From Branchiostoma floridae (Eukaryota > Chordata > Leptocardii > Amphioxiformes > Branchiostomatidae): 64,000 nucleotides of DNA. Where the stretch lies: the NCBI RefSeq assembly GCF_000003815.2, contig NC_049995.1, positions 8,875,802 through 8,939,801 on the forward strand, given 5' to 3'. Numbering within the stretch: the stretch's first letter is position 1; the number at the start of each line of letters is the position of its first letter. This document shows positions 49,401 to 59,165 of the stretch, piece by piece. The notes below the pieces were generated by a model that was not told the DNA's origin, made no database searches, and worked only from the letters and a program-made list of their open reading frames with translations. The translations under genes were made by a program, and so were the position numbers.

Positions 49401-52400
49401 GCACGAATAGCTGGAATGCAGTAAGCATTTCTGGAACACACTAAGAATTGCCAGGAATTGCCAGGAATAGAAAAGAATTTTCATTCCGACGGCATTCCGG
49501 CTGATTCTTGCTCTCGTGTGAAGGGGGCTTAACGAAAGACAAATCAAGTTCCAAACAGGATGCCCTTCCCCTGATTTGAGCCTGGGTCTCTTGGTAACCA
49601 ACTAATATGAGCTAAACTTTGCAGCAGCTACCATGGTACCATTTGAGCTAACTGGATATTACAATTACTGATGTAATACATACCTGCATAGTGAGTCCAG
49701 ACAGCATGAGGACTATTGCGAAGACAAAGTACTGTGTGTAGGGACAGCTGAGGTCCAGTCTGTCCAGGGGCGGGGAGAACAGCACAGGTCCTGTCACATC
49801 ACAGGATAGCTAAAAAAAAAAGGCAACACAACATTTAACGGAAAATTATGCAGAGCGTTTTCATCGCTGACTNNNNNNNNNNNNNNNNNNNNNNNNNNNN
49901 NNNNNNNNNNNNNNNNNNNNNNNNNNNNNNNNNNNNNNNNNNNNNNNNNNNNNNNNNNNNNNNNNNNNNNNNNNNNNNNNNNNNNNNNNNNNNNNNNNNN
50001 NNNNNNNNNNNNNNNNNNNNNNNNNNNNNNNNNNNNNNNNNNNNNNNNNNNNNNNNNNNNNNNNNNNNNNNNNNNNNNNNNNNNNNNNNNNNNNNNNNNN
50101 NNNNNNNNNNNNNNNNNNNNNNNNNNNNNNNNNNNNNNNNNNNNNNNNNNNNNNNNNNNNNNNNNNNNNNNNNNNNNNNNNNNNNNNNNNNNNNNNNNNN
50201 NNNNNNNNNNNNNNNNNNNNNNNNNNNNNNNNNNNNNNNNNNNNNNNNNNNNNNNNNNNNNNNNNNNNNNNNNNNNNNNNNNNNNNNNNNNNNNNNNNNN
50301 NNNNNNNNNNNNNNNNNNNNNNNNNNNNNNNNNNNNNNNNNNNNNNNNNNNNNNNNNNNNNNNNNNNNNNNNNNGATGCGTGCACATCGTCTTGCTTGGT
50401 GAAACACGAACCATTCAAAGTTAGGTCATTCCGTTTTGAAAGCTGAAAAAAATTCCGTTTTGAACCAAGGGCGAACCAAGCTTCGCACAATGAAAGGAAG
50501 CGGAAATGAACTGAAGCGGAACCGGATATGATATACTAACCGTGTTGATGAGTATCCCGGCGATCACCATGGTAACAGCTACCAGTGTCCAGGTGTTCCG
50601 GATGTACCTGTTTCCGTCTAGCCAGTTGGACACCCTCACCAACATCGCAGGAAAGTTCTGTACAACATAACAGAATGTATTCTGTTATACTGTACGATAC
50701 AATCAAAAGATGAGTCAGTAATAACGTGTAATGTAGTATTTTGAGAAAGCCATTTCTATGTAATGTAAAATAAGTATAAATGTAATGTAAAAATAAATAT
50801 GATGTAAAATAAGTATACGTAATTAGCAGACATAAGTTTGTCCCATTACTCCCATAGCTTTACGAAAATTTAAAAAATGTATACGGACTCTAATCCATAT
50901 TTCGTTATTGTACACAGAGCAACTACTATGCTTTCTACAAGTATTACAATATCCAATATATGAGCTTTTAGTAGTTATAGTACGTCTTGTATGTACTGTA
51001 CCCTTTGGGCTCAAAGTGTGTGCTTTTCAGTGTCTGATCAAAGACACCAGTTCGTCTCATGCCATCCAACGTTAAACTCCAACACTGTTTCATCAATGAA
51101 CACAAGAACATGTTTTAAGATTGATACAACGTACCGTGTGGAAAATAGTGGCTGACGTCACGATCACCATGGAAACGATACCCACCAGACAGATGACGAA
51201 GGCGATAACCGCCATAATGGTCCTACATGTAGATGATCAAAGAGAAAGTGTCAGTTCATGTTGTAATCAATTTTGACGTTTTGATCACAGAATAACTCTA
51301 ATAGGGATAGTCCAAATATCTTGAGTTGGTATTTAATACTTGTTCAATGCATCCACGGTATAATACATATCCGTTGTTTTCAATGAAAGAGTTTTTAAGG
51401 ATATAAAGTCGACGGACGATGGTTTCAAACTGCAGTAGTTTCATGATATTGCAGTTTCAAACAACAGTTCCCAACTAATTGGAACCAGGAGCTCAACTGT
51501 GAGGCTGCTACCAGTAAAGCTACTTGGATATGCCCACACACTAAAAAACGTTCTTTGAACAAAGTCAAAATCCTCGATTCAGGATTTTTTTGCATCAGGC
51601 GTGAAGGAGGCAGTGTACTTCAGAGCCCACCGGCCCACCTTCAACAGAGACTGGGGGCGACATAGACTTTCTGGTACTTATGACCCTTTCATGCAAAGAG
51701 TGTTGTGTTCCTGACGTCACTGCTGGAGATATAAGGCTCATTCTGTGAACAAGGTCTACGGAATTCATCCGAAAATTTAGAAGGTAAGTCCCTATAGTGT
51801 TAATTCCAGTGTTGGTTGTAAAGTGTTAGCATTTGTCTGTAATGAATAAGAAAATATGTGATATAAAAGCCTCGGATTCAGGCTTACCGCGCAATAACTG
51901 TGATCTGGACCAGGAAGCAGAACACCAGGATCACAGCGAAGGCGACCAGGCAGACCGCGCACTGCTTCTCTCGTTCCTTCCCGAACTTCATCTCAAGGTC
52001 AGCGTCCTTGAATCTCAAGGTCACGGGGTTGACCTTGCCGTCAATCCTACGAGCGAAAAGAACTTCATTTCTAACTTTTTACCAGTACTGACGATACAAT
52101 AACAAGCTTGTAGAGAAGGTGTGGTGCAAACTGCAAACTGCATGTGTTGAAAAGTCTGCAACTACAGCAATTGCACACGTTGCAGTTTACACATGTGCAC
52201 GGGACAATAGTTCACAAGTGCACATGGCGCCAACGAAACCTTTGTCGGTAAGTGCGTTTCGTCTGCAAATCCCAAGCTCAATGTTTCTCTCATCTCCTAC
52301 ACTACATGTTCACGTTACGTTATGTTCATGCTCAACAGAACGCCACGCTTGCGTTTTGCATACGGCTTATACTTTGCACACCACCCTTATCAAGCACACG

Positions 52401-55400
52401 ACACACATTACAAAGTGACACTTTGCATACGACCTTGATCCTTTGCACAGCACTCGTATCTTGCGCTATGCACACGACACGCATTACACGGTGCGACTCT
52501 CACGCTTTGCACACAGTCTTGATCATTTGCACACCGCCACAACACATTACAAAGTGACACTCTCACGCTTTGCACATGGTCTTCATACTCTGCAAAATCA
52601 CGGCGCGTGCGACCCTTTGCACACGGTACTCTTAATCCTTTGCACACTGCCCACATCTTGCACACGGCACTCAAACATTTCAGAGTGAGGCTCTCACGCT
52701 TTATAATCCTGCTCCTCCAGTGTTTTTCTGACCAGGTTGTTGATCTCTTGCTCGTTTCGGAGTGCCCGAATGGCCAGACGTTGGAAGCACAGCCTCGCTG
52801 TTGGCTTCTTTCCATCGTCCTGTAACAATGTATCATTATTTAATCTGATACTTTTACATTGAAATACACACTCTTCTGCTTTGATATTTCTCCAGACTAT
52901 GTCGATTTTTTGCTACCTTTTGTGGAGCCATTTGGTGGTAATCTAAGTAAAATGCAATGAATGATGTACGAAAACGTTAAATTATTTACAGCAGCCACGT
53001 AATGTTAAGCCAACACACAAGTCAACTAACACTGGGACAACAGCACATGAGCACTACACTAACGGCACATAACAACGCATGCGCACTGTACCAACAGCAC
53101 ATGCGCAATGTCCACATGCTTCACGACACTTTTAATCGTTCTACCTGACCCACCACTTTCTTGACGCCGCCATTTTTTATCATTATGCTACTCCAGGCGG
53201 ACTTCTTCGGGAAAGAAGCCGCCAACTCCTGGTCAGCCGTGATTGAAGACAGAAGAAAGCATAAGAAAAGTGACAGTGATCTCAAACCAGTTTAGCTCCC
53301 TGAAGAGCTATTCTTCCACCAGGGCTCGAAATACTGGGTGCATGTGCACCCAGGTGCACCCAAAATTGGAGATGTGCACCCAATATTTTTCTGTGGGTAT
53401 TTTCTTAGGTTTGTGTATGTAAAGATATCAAAGTATACTAGTATACATCATATTCTTGACATCTAAGTGTTAGAAAGATAATAAAAATGTCTATCATTGT
53501 ACTTATTTAAGAATTTGATAACTTGTAACTTAGTTTTATTACTAGGTTATTACTTCAATTTATTAAATAAGTGGTGCACCCAAAAATGGTGCGCCCAATT
53601 TCTTAAGCTGGGTGCAGTAGTGCACCTAATCCCAAAAATGAATTTCGAGCCCTGTTCCACTGATCATGACATGAAAGACAGACAATATGCACAGTGGTTA
53701 GCTATAGGTTTCTTGTACAGGGGAAATTCTCATTAAGTGAAATGAACAGATGACCACTGCTTAACGTCCCGCTCTAGTAATATGGGCTGCGGCCTAGCTA
53801 TAGCTCCATGGATTCAGCTCTAAGTGAATCGTAATTTGATCACAATATTACTAACATTCCAGCCCATTAGCTATCGGGCACCGACTTCAATGCAACCTAA
53901 AATTTGACAAGGAGCTCAACGAATTTCATCGATAAGGAACTGAAATCTTTTTACGCTTTGTCTGTTCTGTTCTCTTTTCAATGAACGGTGTGGAGACAGG
54001 GATGTCGGTAGAGAAAGGGGTGAAGCCAGCACCTGTCCTTCAGTCCTTTGAAGGAATTTTGCATCTGGGGACTGAAAAAAGTTTTCCCCATTCCGTCCCC
54101 TGGGACAGACAAAATTGATATGTAACGATATAAAAAACTGAAACCCATGTGTTGACCTTTGTAAAAAAAAAAAGGCAAATAAATGGATGGCTTGTCCCTA
54201 CCCTTTTCTCTGTTCTCCGTTTGATGAGGAATGTCTTGATACCACGTGACTTGAGGTAGTCGTTCCGGGAAGCCCCGTTCCCCTGCTCCAGTTCAAACTC
54301 TCCATTCAGACAGTCGTGCGTGGCCTTGGAGATGTGAACTCTCCTACAGTACGAGAAACAATGTGCGTTCGGTTTCTTATCAAGGATAAAACATGAATCA
54401 GTACCAGTAGTATACATATGGATAAAACAATGAAACATGACAAATTTCTCTTCTTACCCATACAGCTTTGCAACCCTTATAGTCTCACAAAATATTAACA
54501 CTGAGGATGTGAGACAATACTGGATTGTGTATGTCACTAACTCCCTTTATAGTGTACGAAACTATATATTCTTTTCGTACAATTGTTCTTCCACATCTTC
54601 TTGGAACATTTGTAATAGAATGCGAAATACGTTTTGAACAATGAGTAGAACAAGGACAAATTTGCCACGTTTTACGATAAGAAAAGAGGCATTATATGGC
54701 ATAAGTACCTTCGTTCTGTTTTTCTTTGCAGTATATGGCCTACATTTGCTCATTTTGCAGACTCTTTGTACTATTCAGCGTATGATCGCAATCTTTTTTT
54801 TTAAAAACGTACATAAATTGATGCACTAACAGTTACCATCCACATAATTATGTCAGCGTGGCCTTGGGACTAAGTCATAAAGAGAAAAGGAGATTGACTG
54901 CAGCCCATAACAGCATTCAGCACCAAGGACAGGGGTGGGCAAAGGTTGGTGAACGGAGAAGGTCGCATCATGTTACCTTAGCAACCCTAGTAACCAACGT
55001 CGCTCTCATGCTCAACATGTCTGCACTCTTCATCACAACAGTTCAAGGTCATTTCAATGTCAGGTCAAGGTCCTTTCACACTTTACGGCTTCCACTACGA
55101 AGCAGTTTATCAAGATGCTCATAGTATTAACAACTAACAACAAAGATTATAGGATACACCTAGTGCTAATCTGCGGTGTTGAATAAATTATAGGGGATTA
55201 AAGGATTGCACGATATCAGATTAAAGGCGCTATAAGTACAAAAACCAAAAGATAGAAGAAGGCCACACATGCATAACAATTTAATACTTTAAAGCCTCCT
55301 CTAATGGTTTTACTAGGTGTATGTATACTTAAATCATCGGATCTTTTTAATAAAATCAACCACCTATATGCATGCCCTAGCATTTTTCTGAAGAAGAGCG

Positions 55401-58400
55401 CGGCTTGCAAAGTATTTTTTTATTTGCTTTGGGACAGACGAGAATATGTGGCACTGCACTCAAGTGTGTAACTCATTTTAACAGTGCCGCGTACGTAGTA
55501 CAGACAGAAGGTAAAGGTAGTATTTTACCTCTCCGACCGAAGTCAGGTCCCCATTTTTACACATGGGAAAAGTGAGGAAGGTCGTGTTAAGTGCCTTTCC
55601 CATGGCACAGCGTCGGGGGCACGGCGAGTATCAAACTCGGGACCTCAAGGTACCAAGCCCATCAAAGGACCTCTAGGTTCTGAGCCCAACACTCTACCAG
55701 TTACACCACACACGACGCCAAGTATCTATGAACAGCACTTACCCAGGCATCCCTCCGGACTCCATCTGGTTTGCAAGAGTGACATCTGTCGACCAGACGT
55801 CGAACTGCCACCGCTTCTGGCCCAGCACCCCCGCCAGAACCGCGCCCGTGTGGATCCCAACGCGCATGTCCACCGGAGATCTCGTCTTTTCTCGCACTTG
55901 CCTGCGAGAACAGGAGGTGTCGATCATGTACGTGAGTGAACGACATGGCCAAGCATATTTTCAAACACATTTTTCTCACGTGCTCGCCAACACAAGGCAG
56001 ATATATCTGCCATGTTTTTTATGACCTCAGAATTTTACTTTTTTTCCAATATTGCCTCTTATAGCTACTATTAACAAAACAAAAGTAACTATAAGAAAAT
56101 ATTACTTCACATATACAATCCAAAGCAATCCTTCCATTCTACGATCTAGTCATGGTAGCCATCTTTTCCTAAACCCTCATGTCCTAATTCGTATCAAAAA
56201 CATGCATACTTACGCAAAAGCTTCCACAATATTCAGTCTGATGCTAGAGTGTCTAACATATATACTAGTACTTACAAATACGATGCAGTATACCACGTCC
56301 CTTCTACGTACTTGTACAAAATTTTACGTTATATATGACACCATACTGCCCAAAATGTTACCAAGATGCAATTACTTTTGCACGGCAGCACTGCATGGCA
56401 CTACGACATAACGCTATCTCACCTTTTTCCGAGGGGTAACTTACATCCGTTGTGTTTGAAAACAGGGTACTTAGGAACATAAAGTCAACGGTCGGTGTAA
56501 TAGTTTGAAAATATAGTAATCTAAAGTCACCGTCCATTGACCCGATATCTCCTAAATACACAGTTTTTAAAACAGTATGTATACCCCGCAGATCTATGTT
56601 TATATGTTGGAATAGATAAAGGATGATGATGATAAAGGCGTTAGAGTTATTCAATATATGCATGTTCAAACAGTACTTACGCGATGGCGTCTACCATATC
56701 CAGCCCCATGTTGATGGAGCAAACAGCGTGGTCCTTTCTCGGCACAGGTACACCACAGATGCAGTAGTAACAGTCGCCCAGGATCTTAATACGCAACTGG
56801 TTGTTGATCTGTGTTCGCAAAACGTGGGAATTTATTGAATTCTACACATTTGGCATTTATTACACATGATTACTCCTAAACGATATGGCTAATGTGTAAA
56901 ATTTTGCCGTTACACTACGAGTCCGAGTTGTAAAAATACTTAGAGCATCTAGTTTCGAAGACGATGCAATGAATTATGGAAATATGCAAAAAGAGAAATG
57001 GAGAAAGCGACAGCCCTGGATAAGTTTCATTTGTTTTTTGTCTTGTCCAAACGTTCTACAAAACTATATCAATCATGTTGTTTCCCATGCCTAGGAGACT
57101 TTAGTGCCAGTTACTATGCACTGCAAGAAAACTCGAATGTCTGGGAATTTCTGGACCCTGACACGCCCGTGAAACTTTACATGTCCGTGATATATGTTCA
57201 GGAATGCACATAATGAGGTATGAAGGACTGGGACACACCAGATGGGGAAATTCCTGTACACGGCCCGGACGTGTCAAATTTCACGAGTGTCATGGTCTAG
57301 AAATGTGTCAATTCCCGGAAATTTGAGTTTCCGTGCAGTGATGACGTTATGCGTTTTGTTTGATGATCAGGTCATAGAAGATTTCCTTACATCGGCGAGT
57401 TTGTCGAAGCTGGCGAAGAGCTCGTTGAGAATCTTGACCAGTTCTTGAGCAGACACGGTGGTGGAGATCGCCGTGAAGCCCACGATGTCAGCAAACAGGA
57501 TGCTAGAAACGAAAGCAAAACATTAGGGAGGGCGTGTGTACGCAACAAAAGAACCCAAGAAAAGAGAAGAGTAGGAGTGAGCCGGTGTGTTCGACTGAAA
57601 ACGCTAAGCCTTAGGTCCCAATTGGAAAAAGAGTCCCTGCCGGGGAGTTCACGGGCTGTTTTGGCACTTTCGGGCTCGACCCCTACGTGGCTCAGCGGGA
57701 CATCTTGCAGCTCCCGGAGTATTTGTGGACACCGAATTGAATTTAAGTCGGACTTAAAATCAACCCGCAACCCGGTAAGAAATAGACTTTGTGACCTACC
57801 AGTGAGGTACACCTTGAAAAAGCGTCATGTAGGTGCTTCGTTTTTGATCTTACGTCAAAGGTTTCCTTTTGGTTTCATGCAATTACCACCATTAAAATGT
57901 AGTCACACACGCAACAAATCTTATGGTCTCATGCCAACGTTATCGTGACGTTTCAAGGTCTCTTACCTGACGTTTTCGTGCCGTTTGATGTACATCTGTT
58001 GGAACTGCCTGTCCTCTGTGTCCTTCCTGCTCATGCCCCTCCGCATGTCCTCCGCCACGTGACGCGGCAGGATGGACATCAGCAGCTGCTCCTGTAGGAC
58101 ACAAGAAAGTCGCTAGGCTTTAGGATTTGTGGTCGTCGTAGAAAGCTTAGTATTGAAACTAGTATTGTTTTTTTAATGAAAATGTATACAAAAATATTCA
58201 TGTAAAGCGTTGACAGAGAGGCAGACAGCCATAGGAGCAAAAGCAAAACTCCACATCTTTCAGGTTAAGTAAAAACGAGGAAAGTAGACAAACTAATGCA
58301 GATGATACTTTTTCAGCACCAAGGACAGGCAAGCAACGTTTGGTAAAAAAAGACCGTAAATGGAGAGGGTCGGTTGCCTTTCAGCATCGATGAGGCTTCA

Positions 58401-58864
58401 CTAGCTACCTGTAGTGTATCGAAAACTCCCCAGAGGGCGCGCAATGAAAAAAGAATCAATCTAGTGACATCGATCTCCAAGCAGATGCATGGTTCAGCTC
58501 AGCTCATCCATCTCAGACAGCGTTTTACTCGTAGGTTTTACGTACATTTTTGTAACATTTAGTCTCTTTTCTAATGATGCACTTTTAACGGTTCGTATCC
58601 TTGTTACAAAAGTACAATTCTGCAGAAAAGAGGACTAAATGCTGTCAAAAAGAGAGTAAAACACAAAGACTGTACCGGATCCTTACATCTGCTTGAAGAT
58701 TAGGTTTACGGTACCTGATGTTGAGTCTGTTCCTGCAGATGAACTTTGACCTCCAGGGACGACCTGGTGTCCAGAAACGACTTCCGGTACTTCCGGTCCA
58801 CCAACAGGTAGAAGATGACCCCCAGGGTCACGGCGCATGCGTAGAGAAGGCCGTTGCTGATAAG
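43297..58864 (-). CDS. ADCY3-like: Adenylate cyclase type 3-like, 21 exons, 5' end missing
   Basis: Integral membrane class III adenylyl cyclase that makes cAMP from ATP under G-protein control. The spliced exons give 850 residues, about 295 fewer than vertebrate AC3, with TM1-5 missing. Order: TM6 (1-22), linker helix, C1a (about 51-272), short C1b, TM7-12 (about 370-579), C2a (about 594-835). C1 keeps both metal aspartates (D97 in [10 protein letters not shown]141 in ILGDCYYC). C2 has Ser in the first metal position (VLFASIPNF) but keeps K695 (KIKTIG), D775 (HYDIWG), N782 and R786 (NTVNVASR), as expected for the adenine and transition-state sites. Subtype rests on AC3-like strings such as [31 protein letters not shown] and [14 protein letters not shown]. 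All 20 junctions have GT/AG borders and matching phases. The 5' exons are either beyond 64000 or partly in the gap at 61258-62045. Confidence 0.96.
43973..44102. mobile_element. Nested palindrome (MITE) in a cyclase intron
   Basis: The outer arms GGCCGACAAGTACAATTG and CAATTGTACTTATCGGCC are inverted repeats. A second hairpin inside pairs TAGCTGCGCAACACA with TGTGTTGCGCAGCTA around 44030-44069. It is about 60 bases from the donor of exon t. Confidence 0.75.
44161..44285 (-). CDS. ADCY3-like: Cyclase exon t: C2a catalytic Asp/Asn/Arg (756-797)
   Basis: Acceptor TTTGCAG, donor ATACAG|GTACGT. It encodes [20 protein letters not shown] and [10 protein letters not shown], carrying D775, N782 and R786. 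Confidence 0.96.
44746..44866 (-). CDS. ADCY3-like: Cyclase exon s: C2a helix (716-755)
   Basis: Acceptor CCATACAG, donor AGAATAG|GTAGGT. It encodes [20 protein letters not shown] and [10 protein letters not shown], as in AC3. Confidence 0.95.
45417..45697. mobile_element. Palindromic MITE in a cyclase intron
   Basis: Two arms of about 70-80 bases, starting CATCCTCCTACGCAGGGACA and ending with its reverse complement, are nearly identical inverted repeats around a short unique core. There is no coding capacity. It lies 45 bases downstream of the 5' splice site of exon r. Confidence 0.85.
45743..45844 (-). CDS. ADCY3-like: Cyclase exon r: adenine-binding loop (682-715)
   Basis: Acceptor TTTTTGCAG, donor GCGCAT|GTAGGT. 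It encodes [21 protein letters not shown]695 is the expected adenine-contacting lysine. Confidence 0.95.
46379..46525 (-). CDS. ADCY3-like: Cyclase exon q: C2a, aspartate-less metal loop (633-681)
   Basis: Acceptor TATCACAG, donor GATGCG|GTAATG. It encodes [20 protein letters not shown] and [20 protein letters not shown]. Ser replaces the metal Asp found at the equivalent site in C1. Confidence 0.96.
47176..47292 (-). CDS. ADCY3-like: Cyclase exon p: start of C2a (594-632)
   Basis: Acceptor TTCTTTAG, donor GACGAG|GTGATT. It encodes [20 protein letters not shown], the C2 counterpart of exon b. Confidence 0.94.
47680..47721 (-). CDS. ADCY3-like: Cyclase exon o: 14-codon micro-exon (580-593)
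   Basis: Acceptor TTCTGACAG, donor ATGGAG|GTGAGT, phase 0 at both ends. It encodes [14 protein letters not shown], corresponding to the post-TM12 LFLWK segment of AC3. Confidence 0.92.
47961..48005 (-). pseudogene. Third, diverged copy of the TM12 exon end, with donor
   Basis: Encodes [14 protein letters not shown], hydrophobic and in the same frame as exon n, followed by AGACAG|GTGGGA. No clear acceptor is seen. It is more diverged than the second copy, but hydrophobicity and the RQ end are kept. Confidence 0.65.
48095..48145 (-). pseudogene. Second copy of the TM12 exon end, with donor
   Basis: Encodes [17 protein letters not shown], nearly the same as exon n, followed by AGACAG|GTAGGG. 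No polypyrimidine-AG acceptor precedes it; the upstream sequence is GTGTGCA-type repeat. It is either a decayed tandem copy or a cryptic alternative exon. Confidence 0.7.
48233..48326 (-). CDS. ADCY3-like: Cyclase exon n: TM12 (548-579), first of three copies
   Basis: Acceptor GGTTCTCAG, donor AGACAG|GTACGG. It encodes [13 protein letters not shown], then the TM12 helix [18 protein letters not shown]. The junction with the previous exon makes an Asn codon and a second sequon (NST). Two further copies of the 3' half of this exon, each with a donor, lie at about 48095-48145 and 47961-48005. Confidence 0.9.
48530..48605. repeat. Dispersed repeat shared with 63400-63465
   Basis: CTCATTGGTTGAACTGCTAA with TTGTGATTGACA occurs here and, inverted and nearly identical, at 63400-63440. 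Confidence 0.7.
48625..48755 (-). CDS. ADCY3-like: Cyclase exon m: TM11 and glycosylated loop (505-547)
   Basis: Acceptor TTCAACAG, donor GGAAA|GTAAGT, ends two bases into a codon. It begins [10 protein letters not shown], matching the AC3 TM10/11 turn, and ends with an NFT sequon in the loop before TM12. Confidence 0.92.
48883..49044. other. Assembly gap
   Basis: 162 N. It lies inside the intron between cyclase exons l and m, whose phases join, so no coding exon need be hidden. Confidence 0.99.
49107..49532. mobile_element. Probable MITE rich in GGAATGC/GCATTCC
   Basis: AAGGCTCCCC at the left versus GGGGGCTTAA at the right, with repeated inverted GCATTCC/GGAATGC and AGAATT motifs inside. 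Boundaries approximate. Confidence 0.5.
49684..49809 (-). CDS. ADCY3-like: Cyclase exon l: loop and TM10 (463-504)
   Basis: Acceptor is a T-run followed by AG, donor ATGCAG|GTATGT. It encodes LSCDVTGP, an acidic loop with Cys, and a [16 protein letters not shown] helix. Phases fit neighbours on both sides, so the 502-base gap at 49873-50374 is entirely intronic. Confidence 0.92.
49873..50374. other. Assembly gap
   Basis: 502 N, inside the intron between cyclase exons k and l. Confidence 0.99.
50541..50657 (-). CDS. ADCY3-like: Cyclase exon k: TM9 (424-462)
   Basis: Acceptor TTGTACAG, donor AACACG|GTTAGT. It encodes [20 protein letters not shown] and IAGILINT. The RNTW motif aligns with AC3. 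Confidence 0.93.
51135..51222 (-). CDS. ADCY3-like: Cyclase exon j: TM8 (394-423)
   Basis: Acceptor CATGTAG, donor CACACG|GTACGT. It encodes the almost wholly hydrophobic [20 protein letters not shown]. Confidence 0.92.
51888..52046 (-). CDS. ADCY3-like: Cyclase exon i: pre-TM7 and TM7 (341-394)
   Basis: Acceptor GCTCGTAG, donor GCG|GTAAGC inside an Arg codon. It encodes [14 protein letters not shown], then a hydrophobic [19 protein letters not shown] helix. Confidence 0.93.
52380..52697. repeat. Intronic array carrying donor-junction copies
   Basis: TTTGCACAC-rich tandem repeats next to the donor of exon h. The minus-strand string AAAGCGTGAGAG, which is the true exon-intron junction, recurs near 52497-52508 and 52561-52572, together with about 15-20 further intronic bases. 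A fourth unit near 52410-52425 has lost the donor bases. Confidence 0.75.
52698..52819 (-). CDS. ADCY3-like: Cyclase exon h: C1b (301-340)
   Basis: Acceptor GTTACAG, donor AAAGC|GTGAGAG, ends two bases into an Ala codon. It encodes [20 protein letters not shown], a polar helical segment comparable to the AC3 stretch before TM7. The same donor junction is copied in the adjacent intronic array. Confidence 0.85.
53145..53228 (-). CDS. ADCY3-like: Cyclase exon g: C1b linker (273-300)
   Basis: Small 28-codon exon, [20 protein letters not shown] then GVKKVVGQ. Acceptor ACCAG after a pyrimidine-rich CTTTCTTCTGTCTTC with no intervening AG, and donor CAG|GTAGAA. Phase 0 at both ends fits its neighbours. 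The region is not conserved between species, so support comes from splice signals and phase only. Confidence 0.7.
53320..53654. mobile_element. hAT-like MITE in a cyclase intron
   Basis: CAGGGCTCGAAAT at the left, ATTTCGAGCCCTG at the right, flanked by identical TTCCAC (53314-53319 and 53655-53660). The interior has several GTGCACCCA motifs. It lies about 90 bases upstream of exon g. Confidence 0.85.
54202..54343 (-). CDS. ADCY3-like: Cyclase exon f: end of C1a (225-272)
   Basis: Acceptor ACTGTAG, donor AAAAGG|GTAGGG. It encodes [20 protein letters not shown] and [13 protein letters not shown], closing the first catalytic domain. Confidence 0.95.
55425..55725 (-). mobile_element. tRNA-derived SINE, inverted, in a cyclase intron
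   Basis: Minus strand: GTGGTGTAACTGGTAGAGTG (box A) near 55700, TGGGAAAGGCACTTAAC and TGTAAAAATGGGGACC tail. It contains an internal repeat of the GGTCC..AGGTTC segment. It stops about 20 bases from exon e. Confidence 0.7.
55743..55901 (-). CDS. ADCY3-like: Cyclase exon e: C1a core (172-225)
   Basis: Acceptor CTCGCAG, donor CCTGG|GTAAGT. It encodes [18 protein letters not shown] and [20 protein letters not shown], among the strings closest to type 3 cyclases. Confidence 0.96.
56681..56808 (-). CDS. ADCY3-like: Cyclase exon d: second metal aspartate (130-171)
   Basis: Acceptor AACACAG, donor GC|GTAAGT. It encodes [18 protein letters not shown], with D141 as the second metal ligand, then [19 protein letters not shown] as in AC3. 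Confidence 0.96.
57119..57343. mobile_element. Palindromic MITE in a cyclase intron
   Basis: Left GCACTGCAAGAAAACTCGAA and GGGAATTTCTGGACC pair with right GGTCTAGAAATG and GAGTTTCCGTGCAGTG. It lies about 50 bases from the donor of exon c. Confidence 0.75.
57391..57502 (-). CDS. ADCY3-like: Cyclase exon c: first metal aspartate (92-129)
   Basis: Acceptor TTTCTAG, donor GAT|GTAAGG. It encodes [13 protein letters not shown] and [19 protein letters not shown]97 is the first Mg-binding residue of C1. Confidence 0.96.
57600..57830 (-). repeat. GC-rich dispersed repeat (copy 3), in a cyclase intron
   Basis: Colinear with 26574-26710. Preceded at 57537-57590 by the AAAGAACCCAAGAAAAGAG SINE-core motif. 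Confidence 0.6.
57967..58091 (-). CDS. ADCY3-like: Cyclase exon b: start of C1a (51-91)
   Basis: Acceptor CCTACAG, donor TCAG|GTAAGA, ends two bases into a Ser codon. It encodes [16 protein letters not shown] and MYIKRHENV, the usual entry into the first catalytic domain. Confidence 0.94.
58715..58864 (-). CDS. ADCY3-like: Cyclase exon a: TM6 and signalling helix (residues 1-50)
   Basis: Acceptor TTTTCCACAG, donor CAG|GTACCG, 50 codons, phase 0 at both ends. It encodes a hydrophobic helix followed by the basic [18 protein letters not shown] segment that leads into C1, a stretch highly diagnostic of type 3. It is the most 5' coding exon found in the window. Confidence 0.93.
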
Positions 58865-58979
58865 CTGTGGAAAAGAGAATTTGGATTTTGAAAATGAAAA
58901 AATGTAGAATCGAATATTATCCGCACAAATGCCAATTAATTATTGTCCATGCACACAAACTATCATCAGCTCTCACTAT

Positions 58980-59165
58980 TATGTATTTTGTACTATGTAT
59001 GTTAAATTGTGTATATAGACTTATAAGATCCATTGGCGCTTTAAATGATATATGTATATTCGTTGTCTGACCCTTGCCTCTTCCCTCATGACCTCAATGA
59101 AAAGCGGCCTACAGGCCGATTTGAGCTTTCATGAATGAACAAACAAACAAAACAAGCAAGTATCA
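58980..59165 (+). mobile_element. LINE 3' end
   Basis: GCGGCCTACAGGCCGATTTG, AGCTTTCATGAATGAACAAA and an (ACAA)n tail, as in CR1/L2-like elements. It is in the intron or flank 5' of exon a. Confidence 0.65.

Noticed and set aside
48767-50490. Frames spanning the N runs
   Set aside because: The codons are unknown bases; the cyclase exons on either side already join in phase.
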